Part shown: piece by piece, positions 24,839-32,128 of the stretch
How positions within the stretch are numbered: position 1 is the first letter of the stretch
Layout of the letters: every line of letters starts with the position of its first letter
NCBI GenBank assembly: GCA_934481375.1
Contig: CAKSPN010000001.1
Span: 1 to 47,561 of the forward strand
From: an uncultured Clostridia bacterium
GTDB lineage: Bacteria; Bacillota; Clostridia; UBA1381
Direction: 5' to 3'
DNA: 47,561 bases
Notes under the pieces: model-generated
What the model was told of the DNA's origin: nothing
The model's database searches: none
What the model saw: the letters and a program-made list of their open reading frames with translations, nothing else
Position numbers and translations under genes: made by a program

Positions 24839-25228
24839 GTGGAATACGGATCGAGATTTTTTAAGTGTGTGGAATGTGAAACGTTGGTGGAGGCGCTCAA
24901 TCCGCAGTGCTGTGACGAGCTTATGTGCTGCGGAAAGCCCATGCTTATGATGCGTGCCGACACGGACGAAACGCTTGCGGAAAAGCACAAGCCGATAATA
25001 AAACGTGAAAACGGCTGTATGACGGTATGTGTGGGACGTGTTCTGCACCCGATGAGCAATGAACACAGCATTTTATGGATTGAAATAAAAGGCAAAAACG
25101 AATGTCGGCGTGTACATTTGAAAAAGGGTGACGACCCTATTGTGATATTCCGTGGTGTGGACGACGGAATACGCTACAAGGTATACGCATACTGCAACAA
25201 GCACGGACTGTGGTGTACACAGGCATAA
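24839..25228 (+). CDS. dfx: Desulfoferrodoxin (superoxide reductase)
   Basis: A cytosolic iron protein of about 129 residues that reduces superoxide to hydrogen peroxide without making oxygen. The N-terminal desulforedoxin-like centre has CxxC (C10, C13) and the CC pair in MCCGKPM (C30-C31). The superoxide reductase domain follows with EKHKP, the HPM...NEH block (LHPMSNEHSI) and CNKHGLW, supplying the four His and one Cys of the catalytic iron. The GTG at 24839 is the most likely start because the conserved domain begins at once; a TTG at 24812 in the same frame is possible. Its leader contains the family-2 repeat. Confidence 0.93.
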   Translation: MEYGSRFFKCVECETLVEALNPQCCDELMCCGKPMLMMRADTDETLAEKHKPIIKRENGCMTVCVGRVLHPMSNEHSILWIEIKGKNECRRVHLKKGDDPIVIFRGVDDGIRYKVYAYCNKHGLWCTQA

Positions 25229-25258
25229 CGGGATAACACCCGTTATGCCTGTCTTTTT
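25221..25258 (+). terminator. Terminator shared by convergent dfx and EamA genes
   Basis: Perfect 12-bp stem AGGCATAACGGG (25221-25232) and CCCGTTATGCCT (25239-25250), loop ATAACA, with a T run at 25253-25257 on the plus strand. The stop codons of both genes lie inside the stem. The minus strand lacks a T run. Confidence 0.88.
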
Positions 25259-26139
25259 GTATGTCTTTTTATATTCCCCAAAACAATTCCCGATGAAATC
25301 AATGCAAATGCAGCCAAATACTGAATTTTAAAAATATCCTCGCCGAGGAGAACCGCCCCGAATATACATGCAAAAAGCGGCTCCGCAAATTTAATTATAA
25401 ACAGCTTTGACAGCTCCGCCGTGCGCTGAACATAATAGAAAAGCGTATAGCCTGTTATCGACGCAATGCAGATATATGCAAACACAAGCGTCGATTTTAC
25501 CGTGAATACGGGTATTTTTCCGCCCATTGCCGAGGAAATGATAAACAAAACGGCACCGCCGAAAAGCTGTGAAATGCCCGTTATCCAAAACGGTGAAACT
25601 TCTTTTGCGCTCCTGCCGCTTATTATCATTGAAATCACGGTGCAGACCGATGCGGAAATAATCAAAATATCGCCCGAAGAAAATCCGTGAAACGATTTCC
25701 CTGCGTTTATGGCAATTATTCCGCAAAATCCGAAAGCCGCACCGATTATTTTTGTCAGGGAAAATTTTTCGTCCTTTACGAACAAAAACGAAAAACACGC
25801 AAACAAAAGCGGTGCAAGCTGTTTCAAGATTGCCGTTTTTGCGCTGTCGGTTTTTGAAAGTCCCACATATGTAAAGCCGTAGTGCAGTACAATCGCAAAT
25901 ATTCCCATAAGGCATATATTGCAAATATTCCGCATTTTCGGCTTTGACTTTGAAAAGCACGCAAAAACGCATACGATTATACCGCACACGGCAAATCTTA
26001 ATGCCGCAAACATTAGAATATCGGCGGTATTGCCGGTATCAATTCCGAACACCCTGTAGCCTGTTTTTATAAACGGGAACAGCGAGCCCCAAAGCATCAT
26101 CACAATAAGCGGAAGAACTGTATTTTTTAATCTTCGCAC
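25243..26139 (-). CDS. EamA-family (DMT) transporter
   Basis: A 298-residue inner-membrane transporter with ten hydrophobic segments in two EamA repeats (about 1-140 and 150-290). The first opens with PLIVMMLWGSLFPFIKTGYR. Substrate unknown; DMT carriers move metabolites or amino acids. The start is taken as the GTG at 26139, which overlaps the end of the oxidoreductase gene by 13 nt. The overlap puts it at the tail of the dehydroquinase-like/SDR/MDR cluster, where it may import the substrate or export a product (inference). Confidence 0.88.
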   Translation of the reverse strand: MRRLKNTVLPLIVMMLWGSLFPFIKTGYRVFGIDTGNTADILMFAALRFAVCGIIVCVFACFSKSKPKMRNICNICLMGIFAIVLHYGFTYVGLSKTDSAKTAILKQLAPLLFACFSFLFVKDEKFSLTKIIGAAFGFCGIIAINAGKSFHGFSSGDILIISASVCTVISMIISGRSAKEVSPFWITGISQLFGGAVLFIISSAMGGKIPVFTVKSTLVFAYICIASITGYTLFYYVQRTAELSKLFIIKFAEPLFACIFGAVLLGEDIFKIQYLAAFALISSGIVLGNIKRHTKRQA

Positions 26140-27116
26140 ACTCTTAATACTACCTTTCCGACGTTTTCGCCGTTTTCCAGAATTTTATGAGCGCTATCGG
26201 CGTTTTCGATAGGCAGTACCTTATACACGGACGGCTTGATTTCGCCGCTTTCAAGCTTTTGCCAAAGCTTTTCGGTCAATTCCTTAAGTAATTTCGATTT
26301 TTCCTCCGAGGGGCGTTTTCTAAGCATACTTCCCACAATATGCAGTCCTTTGGTGAGTATCGGGCGCAGTTTTATATTTGTTTCCGTTCCGGCAAGCGTT
26401 GAGATGATTATCCAATATCCGCCCTCCGCCATATACGGCAGACTTTCGCCGAGTTCCTTTCCGCAAAGGCAGTCCATAGCCATATTTACGGGGCGTCCGT
26501 TTTCTTCTTCGGCTTTCAGGATTTCTGATACGCTTTGTTTTGACGAATTGATAATAATATCCGCACCGAGATTTTTTATTTTTTCCGCTTTCTCGTCCGA
26601 CAAAACAGACGTTATTACTCTTGCGCCGAATGCTTTTGCCATAGGTATCGCAACCGAGGCAAGTCCCGACGCTCCGGCAGGAATAAATGCGGTCTGACCC
26701 GCTTTCAGATGTCCCTCGTAGAATAAATTCAAATAACAGGTGGCGTATGCCTCGGGCAGGGACGCCGCCTCCTCAAAGGACAGATTTTTCGGCATATCCA
26801 TAACCATTCCGTATGGTACGCATACATACTCGGCATATCCGCCGCCGCCCAGAAGCGCACAAACCTTATCGCCGATTTTCTTTCCGTTTTCCTTTTTTGC
26901 GGTACCGCCCATATCCTCGATAACGCCCGAAACCTCAAGTCCGGGCCATTCGGGCCAGCCTTTCGGAGAGGGGTACGTGCCTTTTCTTTGCAGTAAATCC
27001 GCACGGTTAAGCGCCGCAGCGTGGATTTTTATTAAAATTTCATCATCTTTCGGAGTCGGTTTTTCAACCTCGCTCCACACAAGATTTTTGTTTTCATCAA
27101 CAAGCATTGCTTTCAT
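26127..27116 (-). CDS. MDR-family NAD(P)H:quinone-oxidoreductase-like dehydrogenase
   Basis: A 329-residue zinc-free medium-chain dehydrogenase/reductase of the quinone oxidoreductase (PIG3-like) group. A GroES-like N-terminal domain (ALNRADLLQRKGTYP near 35-49, GLEVSGVI) precedes a Rossmann domain with AGASGLASVAIPMAKAFGA and a later DCLCGKELG block. No structural or catalytic zinc cysteines are visible. The ATG at 27116 with AAAGGAA upstream is chosen; the stop of the preceding SDR is 2 nt away. In context it could reduce an enone intermediate of the cluster's pathway (inference). Confidence 0.88.
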   Translation of the reverse strand: MKAMLVDENKNLVWSEVEKPTPKDDEILIKIHAAALNRADLLQRKGTYPSPKGWPEWPGLEVSGVIEDMGGTAKKENGKKIGDKVCALLGGGGYAEYVCVPYGMVMDMPKNLSFEEAASLPEAYATCYLNLFYEGHLKAGQTAFIPAGASGLASVAIPMAKAFGARVITSVLSDEKAEKIKNLGADIIINSSKQSVSEILKAEEENGRPVNMAMDCLCGKELGESLPYMAEGGYWIIISTLAGTETNIKLRPILTKGLHIVGSMLRKRPSEEKSKLLKELTEKLWQKLESGEIKPSVYKVLPIENADSAHKILENGENVGKVVLRVCED

Positions 27117-27118
27117 AA

Positions 27119-27874
27119 TTAATCGGTTCCTTTCATAGATAATGTTCTTCCGCCGTCGCATACGTACGTCTGTCCCGTGACAAAGCGTGATTTGTCCGAC
27201 GATAGAAATTCCACAAGATTTGCAATATCCTCCGCAGTGCATTTTTCACCCAAAAGATTTGTTTTTGTTGCCCTGTCGCTGCTGTTGTCCTCCTCGGGGC
27301 GCATTACAACGCCCGGCGCAACGGCATTTACGTTGATTTTATACTGCCCGAGTTCCTTTGCAAGCGCCTTTGTCAGCGACATTATACCGCCCTTTGACGC
27401 CGCATAATCACAGCAGTTTGCCAAGCCGTTAATTCCGACCGCAGACGCAAAATTGATAATTTTTCCGCCCCGTCCCTGCTCTATCATAATTTTTGCGGCG
27501 GCACGGCTCGCCCAGAACGCACCGTAAAGATTAACCTTTAAAACCCTGTCTATAACGCTCTCCTCCTGCTCGACAAGCGGAACGTATCTTCCGCCTGCAA
27601 TCCTCGCACTTCCGCCTGCTATATGCACCATAATGTCAAGACCGCCGAAATCTTTTGCCGCCTTTCGGATTGCGCTCTCAATATCCTTTAAATCGGTCAC
27701 GTCGGAAACATAGCCTTTTGCGTTTCCGCCCGAAGCATTGACCTTATCCACGGTTGCCTTTACCGATTTTTCGCTTATATCGCACACCGCAATATTAATT
27801 CCCTCTTTTGCAAGCGTGAGCGATGTTTGTGTGCCGATATATCCGCCCGCACCCGTAATAAATGCTGTTTTCAT
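27119..27874 (-). CDS. Short-chain dehydrogenase/reductase (complete)
   Basis: A 251-residue classical SDR. The cofactor motif TGAGGYIG is at residues 7-14, AGG at 86-88, N115, the catalytic Ser144 (NFASAVG) and YxxxK with Tyr157 and Lys161. The C-terminal block VAPGVVMRPEED and SRFVTGQTYVCDGG is standard. An Asp in the second strand (VCDIS, D32) suggests preference for NAD(H). Its ATG overlaps the stop of the chimeric gene upstream (ATGA). Substrate unknown. Confidence 0.93.
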   Translation of the reverse strand: MKTAFITGAGGYIGTQTSLTLAKEGINIAVCDISEKSVKATVDKVNASGGNAKGYVSDVTDLKDIESAIRKAAKDFGGLDIMVHIAGGSARIAGGRYVPLVEQEESVIDRVLKVNLYGAFWASRAAAKIMIEQGRGGKIINFASAVGINGLANCCDYAASKGGIMSLTKALAKELGQYKINVNAVAPGVVMRPEEDNSSDRATKTNLLGEKCTAEDIANLVEFLSSDKSRFVTGQTYVCDGGRTLSMKGTD

Positions 27875-28506
27875 TGTTTATATTCCCCCTGTATTTTTTT
27901 AATAATTTCATCTGCAAGTATTCTTGCGCCTTTTTCGTTAAAGTGCGTCCGGTCGGCATAACAGCTTTCATCAAAGCGTTTTGCGACTGCGTATAAATCG
28001 TTAAACTCTGCTCCTAATCTGTCCATCAGCTTTTTTGCCTCGTTGTTGTATTTTTCTATTTCGGTGTTACGGCGCTCCCAGCCGTAAAATGAATTTTTTT
28101 CAATAACAGGCGTTGTTGCGGCAAAGATTATTTTGGCGTTGGGAAAGAATAATTTAATTTTTTTATGTACCCTTTCCAACATATATACATAATAATCAAC
28201 GGGCGTAAGCGGTTCATCGCCGTTCAGCCGCAAAACGTCCCATAAGCCGTTGTTCCAGTGAACCAAATCGATTTTTTCCACAGCCTTGCCGACGTATTCA
28301 AATATCTTTGCACGGTCACGCACATCGCAGACGGCTGTCATTGCCCCTGCGCCCATACGCATTATTTCCTTTGCGGTGTCCTCTGCATATTCCCCGTTAT
28401 AATCGCATACAATCACGTTTGCGCCCGACTTTGCAAAATCCAGTGCAATCTCCCTGCCGATGTTTTTCCCTGCACCCGTAACCATTACCGTTTTTCCTTT
28501 AAACAT
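27871..28506 (-). CDS. Chimeric protein: SDR N-terminus joined to SGNH-hydrolase C-terminus
   Basis: A 211-residue open frame made of two halves. Residues 1-78 are the first part of an SDR: TGAGKNIG (10-17), an acidic cofactor residue D35 (VIVCDYN) and D61 (VCDV). Residues 79-211 are the last part of an SGNH hydrolase: HWNNGLWD (83-90), the middle segment FAATTPV (128-134) and the DRTH acid/base pair (D185, H188) in YADRTHFNEKG. The SDR half lacks Ser, Tyr and Lys of its active site; the SGNH half lacks its GDS nucleophile. The join falls at KIDLV, where SDRs read KIDILVNNAG. It has a normal start site and overlaps the next gene by 4 nt. Probably a deletion fusion with doubtful activity, or an assembly error. 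Confidence 0.82.
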   Translation of the reverse strand: MFKGKTVMVTGAGKNIGREIALDFAKSGANVIVCDYNGEYAEDTAKEIMRMGAGAMTAVCDVRDRAKIFEYVGKAVEKIDLVHWNNGLWDVLRLNGDEPLTPVDYYVYMLERVHKKIKLFFPNAKIIFAATTPVIEKNSFYGWERRNTEIEKYNNEAKKLMDRLGAEFNDLYAVAKRFDESCYADRTHFNEKGARILADEIIKKIQGEYKQ

Positions 28507-28516
28507 TCCGTCCGCC

Positions 28517-29323
28517 TCACATTATTTTCTTCATATTATCAATTACCGTTCGTGCCGTTTTTAAATCAAGCTGTTCCATGGTACTGCCATCATTGTAGCG
28601 GTCAACGCAAAAAACCATATGCCCTCCCAAAATCGGGTTGACAATTCTCGACAAACTTCCCGAAATGCCGTTTGCGTGATAGCTGACGGCGGTTTTTACT
28701 TCTTTTTTGAGCATAGCCATAGTTTTAAAGCTTTCGATAAGGTCGTTTTCATTCTCCGCAAGGGTTACGATTTTTATAATATCGGGCTTGCGCTTTTCCA
28801 GAAACAGCGCCAGCTCGACAACCTGTTCGCAATTCATCGGAATTGCGGGGTGACAGGATAATAAAACCTCGGCGCCCATTGAATGAATTCTTTCTGTAAA
28901 TTCGCACTGCTTTGCTATTACACTGCCGTCGGTTACGATTTCTTTTGGATTTCCTTTTGTAAAGCTGTATTTGTCCTCGCCGAAAAAGGCGTCCTTTGAT
29001 TTTGCATCAAATGTGTAACCCTGCATATCAATGCCTGCCGCTCCGGCGGATACGGCGTCAAGAAAAGTTTTTACCCTCTCGTCCTCGGATAAGCCGCAGT
29101 CCGACCAGTCGTATTTTTTATTGTAATTTAAGGCAAGCACGGGCAGCTTTGATGCGCCTATAATTGTTTTTATATCCGCATTTTCAAGGCACGACATATG
29201 CAAATCAATCATATCCGCACCGTCATACATACAGTTTTTAATTTCCGCAATTGCCGACTGCGCCGATTTTTCCCGTATAACGCCCTCCAATGCCGGCGGG
29301 TTTATTTCGGTCAGCTTTTTCAT
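28517..29323 (-). CDS. Type I 3-dehydroquinate dehydratase-like enzyme
   Basis: A 268-residue TIM-barrel protein of the type I dehydroquinase group. The Schiff-base lysine is seen in DIIKIV and the partner histidine in LLSCHPAI, with a later GSLSRI segment matching the substrate-binding SR of the family. The early strand that normally reads E-x-R-x-D is here IDLHMSCL, so the usual arginine is absent, which argues against ordinary dehydroquinate as substrate. The ATG at 29323 with GAGGTGG 6 nt upstream is preferred over a GTG 9 nt earlier. First gene of the cluster; role probably dehydration of a quinate-like or other cyclic acid (inference). Confidence 0.8.
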   Translation of the reverse strand: MKKLTEINPPALEGVIREKSAQSAIAEIKNCMYDGADMIDLHMSCLENADIKTIIGASKLPVLALNYNKKYDWSDCGLSEDERVKTFLDAVSAGAAGIDMQGYTFDAKSKDAFFGEDKYSFTKGNPKEIVTDGSVIAKQCEFTERIHSMGAEVLLSCHPAIPMNCEQVVELALFLEKRKPDIIKIVTLAENENDLIESFKTMAMLKKEVKTAVSYHANGISGSLSRIVNPILGGHMVFCVDRYNDGSTMEQLDLKTARTVIDNMKKIM

Positions 29324-29341
29324 TTTTACCACCTCGCCTAA

Positions 29342-29369
29342 ATTATAGCACCAAAACGGATTGAGTAAA
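29342..29369 (-). promoter_or_regulatory. Promoter of the dehydroquinase-like cluster
   Basis: On the minus strand TTTACT (29364-29369), 16 nt, then TATAAT (29342-29347) with TGC directly ahead (extended -10). It is about 20 nt before the ATG at 29323. Confidence 0.6.
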
Positions 29370-29387
29370 TAGCAGTATTGATATTTT

Positions 29388-29401
29388 TATCAAATTTGAT
29401 A
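29388..29401. promoter_or_regulatory. AT-rich palindrome between divergent promoters, operator candidate
   Basis: Perfect 14-bp palindrome TATCAAATTTGATA. It overlaps a second inverted repeat TTGATA-TTTT-TATCAA just to its left. It lies between the cluster promoter and the araC promoter, where a regulator could act on both. Confidence 0.45.
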
Positions 29402-29409
29402 CTAAATAA

Positions 29410-29438
29410 TTGACATTAATATAAGTGTATGCTATATT
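29410..29438 (+). promoter_or_regulatory. Sigma-A promoter of the AraC-family gene
   Basis: TTGACA (29410-29415) and TATATT (29433-29438) with a 17-nt spacer, about 20 nt before the TTG start at 29462. Confidence 0.75.
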
Positions 29439-29461
29439 ATTAAGGGAAAGGGGTGTAAAAA

Positions 29462-30235
29462 TTGGACACCAATATTTTATCAGATTTGATTATAAAAAAT
29501 ATACATTCAATATATACGATGTATTCCGAAAAAAACGCAAACGGAAAAAGAAAAAGCAGACCCCTGTGGGCGGTTATAATCAAATACGAGGGCGAAACGA
29601 TATACACCTCGAACGGAAAAACCTACGTTTCCGACATCAATAACATTGCCGTTTTGCCGAAAGGCTGTGATTACGAGTGGCATTGCACCAAATCGGGGCA
29701 TTTTGCAATTATAGAGTTTGAATGTGAAAAATCGTGTTCGGGGATTTTTTCTTTCCCCGTCAAAAACGGCGAAATGTATCTTAAAGCAATCAAGAAAGCG
29801 GAAATCGGCAGAGCGGTAAAAAAACCGACCTTTATGCTTGACGAGATGAGCGTTTTGTACGGACTTCTCTCCTCGCTTATGAAAACTGCCGAGCAAAAAT
29901 ATCTGCCCTCCGATAAAAAGCAGAAAATACTCCCTGCAATCGAATACATTGCCGAAAATTACAACAAGGGCATATCAAACGAAAAGCTTTCGGCGGTTAC
30001 GGGACTTTCAACAGTTTATTTCAGAAAATTATTTAAGGAAACAACGGGACTTTCGCCCATCAGATACGTCCGCTCGGTTAAAATGAAAAAAGCCGAAGAA
30101 ATGCTTAAAAGCGACTACTCCTCTGTTGCAGATATAGCGTATTCGCTCGGCTACAACAACGTATACGAATTTTCGAGAGATTTTAAAAAGCACGCAGGCA
30201 TTTCTCCTTTAAAATACGCCAAAAATGAGCGCTGA
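29462..30235 (+). CDS. AraC-family regulator of the dehydroquinase-like cluster
   Basis: A 257-residue regulator. Residues about 15-120 look like a cupin-type sensing domain (VIIKYEGETIYTSNGKTYV). The C-terminal AraC domain (about 158-255) has two helix-turn-helix units, including LSAVTGLSTVYFRKLFKETT and VADIAYSLGYNNVYEFSRDF. The start is a TTG at 29462 with AAAGGGG about 9 nt upstream; no ATG or GTG gives the sensing domain. It is divergent from the dehydroquinase-like cluster, with an AT palindrome in between, and probably activates it in response to its substrate. Confidence 0.88.
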   Translation: MDTNILSDLIIKNIHSIYTMYSEKNANGKRKSRPLWAVIIKYEGETIYTSNGKTYVSDINNIAVLPKGCDYEWHCTKSGHFAIIEFECEKSCSGIFSFPVKNGEMYLKAIKKAEIGRAVKKPTFMLDEMSVLYGLLSSLMKTAEQKYLPSDKKQKILPAIEYIAENYNKGISNEKLSAVTGLSTVYFRKLFKETTGLSPIRYVRSVKMKKAEEMLKSDYSSVADIAYSLGYNNVYEFSRDFKKHAGISPLKYAKNER

Positions 30236-30354
30236 ACAAAGCTTGTTTAAAAAAGCATATTGCGCCGTTAAAAAAATTGTTGAATTTTTTTTGAAAAAGC
30301 TATGGAATTTTTCCGCAATTTAATATATAATAATAAGATAAATAGAATTTTTGA

Positions 30355-30403
30355 GCCTGTCTGCCGACAGGCGAACAAAGCAGACAAACCTCAGTCGGTT
30401 TGT
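30355..30403. repeat. Intergenic modular hairpin repeat, family 2, copy 3 (modules A+C)
   Basis: Module A is GCCTGTC-TGCC-GACAGGC (30355-30372). Module C is AGACAAACC, loop TCAGTC, GGTTTGTC. Module B and its ACTCCCAATAACA tail are missing. A TATAAT at 30326-30331 lies upstream, so the element may again sit in a 5' leader, here of the Lrp gene. Confidence 0.72.
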
Positions 30404-30459
30404 CAACGGTTCGGATTTTTATATGCAAGTCAAAAAAATTGGTTTTCGGAGGCGTTAAG

Positions 30460-30942
30460 ATGGAAGAGATTTTGAGAATTTTAGACAAGGAGCAGGGCAG
30501 AGTATCACGTGAAAAAATAGCGCAGATGCTCGGAATAAGCGAAGAAGAAGTTTCCGAGAAAATTCGTGAAATGGAAAAGCAGAACATAATTGTCGGCTAC
30601 AAAACAATTGTAAACTGGGACAAGACGGACATCGACCTTGTAACGGCGCTTATCGAGCTGAGAATAACTCCGCAGAGGGGCGAAGGCTTTGACAAGGTGG
30701 CGGAACGTATTTACAAGTATCCGCAGGTGCGTTCGCTGTTTCTTATGTCGGGCGCATACGACCTGGCGGTAACGATTTCAGGAAAATCGATGAAAGACGT
30801 GGCGCTGTTTGTCGCCTCCAAGCTGGCGCCGATGGATTCGATTATATCAACAGCAACGCATTTTGTGCTTAAAAAATACAAAGAGGAAGGAATTGTATTC
30901 GAGGACGATGAAAAGGATACAAGACAGGTAATAACTTTATGA
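30460..30942 (+). CDS. Lrp/AsnC-family regulator
   Basis: A 160-residue regulator with an N-terminal winged helix-turn-helix (about 1-50; REKIAQMLGISEEEVSEKIR) and a C-terminal RAM/ligand domain (about 65-145; VRSLFLMSGAYDLAVTI). Such proteins respond to amino acids. GGAGG lies 7 nt before the ATG at 30460. Its stop overlaps the start of the aminotransferase gene (ATGA). The coupling points to amino-acid-dependent control of that gene, as is common for Lrp/aminotransferase pairs in Firmicutes. Confidence 0.93.
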   Translation: MEEILRILDKEQGRVSREKIAQMLGISEEEVSEKIREMEKQNIIVGYKTIVNWDKTDIDLVTALIELRITPQRGEGFDKVAERIYKYPQVRSLFLMSGAYDLAVTISGKSMKDVALFVASKLAPMDSIISTATHFVLKKYKEEGIVFEDDEKDTRQVITL

Positions 30943-32117
30943 TAAATCTGGATAATCTTATATCCCCGGTTGTGGACAGTCTGCCGCCGTCGGGGATAAG
31001 AAAGTTTTTTGATATGGCTGCCGAAATGGAGGACGTTATTTCCCTCGGCGTGGGCGAGCCGGACTTTACCACTCCGTGGACAATCCGTGAGGCAGGTATT
31101 TATTCGCTCGAAAAGGGCGAAACGCATTACACCGCAAATGCAGGTCTTGCGGAATTAAGAAAAGAAATCTGCAATTACACCGAGCGGAAGTTCGGCGTAA
31201 AGTATGATTACAAAAACGAAGTGCTTGTGACGGTCGGCGGCAGCGAGGCGATAGACGCAATGATCCGCTGTGTGGTAAGACCGGGCGAGGAGGTACTTAT
31301 CCCCGAGCCGAGCTTTGTCTGCTACAAGCCGCTTACGGTTATGGCAGGCGGCGTTCCCGTGCCGATTGAAACGAAAGAGGAAAACAATTTCCGTCTGCTC
31401 CCCGAGGAGCTTAAAGAGAAGATAACAGATAAAACAAAACTGCTTATTCTTCCGTATCCCAATAATCCCACGGGCGGAGTTATGTCAAAAGAGGATCTTG
31501 AGGCGATAGCCGAGGTTTTGAGGGACACAAACATTCTCGTGCTTTCGGACGAGATTTATGCAGAACTTCGCTACGGCGAGGAAAAGCATACAGTCTTTTC
31601 GGCAATTGACGGAATGAAAGAGCGCACTATCGTTGTAAACGGTTTTTCAAAGGCGTTTGCAATGACGGGCTGGCGTCTGGGATACGCAATGGGACCCAAG
31701 CGCATAATCAAGCTGATGACAAAGGTACATCAGTACGGAATTATGTCCTCACCCACAACGAGCCAGTTTGCGGCCATAGAGGCGCTTAGAAACTGCGACG
31801 AGGACGTTGAGGAAATGGTGCGTGAATACAATTACCGCCGCCGCTGTATAGTTGACGGTTTTCGTGCGATGGGGTTATCGTGCTTTGAGCCGCTCGGCGC
31901 ATTTTACGTGTTCCCGTGCATAAAATCAACGGGTATGTCGAGCGAGGAATTTTGTAACACGCTCCTTCAGGAGGAGCATGTTGCGGTTGTTCCGGGAAAT
32001 GCGTTCGGAGCAAGCGGCGAGGGCTTTGTCCGCTGTTCGTATGCGTATTCGATAGATAACATTCAGGAAGCACTCAAAAGAATAGAACGATTTGTTAATA
32101 AACACAGGAAAGGTTAA
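30939..32117 (+). CDS. PLP-dependent class I/II aminotransferase
   Basis: A 392-residue fold-type I aminotransferase similar to aspartate or PatA-type enzymes. Seen in the sequence: VGEPDFTTP near 26, GGSEAIDAM near 102-110, PYPNNPTGGVM near 172-182, LSDEIYAELRY near 200-210, the PLP lysine in NGFSKAFAMTGWRLGY (K about 238), and the C-terminal RCSYA arginine that binds the substrate carboxylate. Exact amino donor unknown. Translationally coupled to the Lrp regulator; pyrG follows after 11 nt. Confidence 0.93.
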   Translation: MINLDNLISPVVDSLPPSGIRKFFDMAAEMEDVISLGVGEPDFTTPWTIREAGIYSLEKGETHYTANAGLAELRKEICNYTERKFGVKYDYKNEVLVTVGGSEAIDAMIRCVVRPGEEVLIPEPSFVCYKPLTVMAGGVPVPIETKEENNFRLLPEELKEKITDKTKLLILPYPNNPTGGVMSKEDLEAIAEVLRDTNILVLSDEIYAELRYGEEKHTVFSAIDGMKERTIVVNGFSKAFAMTGWRLGYAMGPKRIIKLMTKVHQYGIMSSPTTSQFAAIEALRNCDEDVEEMVREYNYRRRCIVDGFRAMGLSCFEPLGAFYVFPCIKSTGMSSEEFCNTLLQEEHVAVVPGNAFGASGEGFVRCSYAYSIDNIQEALKRIERFVNKHRKG

Positions 32118-32128
32118 GGTAAATACTT

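Noticed and set aside
27119..28506. A sequencing frameshift as the cause of the SDR/SGNH chimera
   Set aside because: The frame is continuous through both halves and no remnant of the missing SDR C-terminus or SGNH N-terminus was found in the other frames; a deletion or assembly join explains it better.
30240..30459. Riboswitch or T-box ahead of the Lrp/aminotransferase genes
   Set aside because: The hairpins belong to repeat family 2; no T-box, SAM or lysine riboswitch core sequence was recognised.
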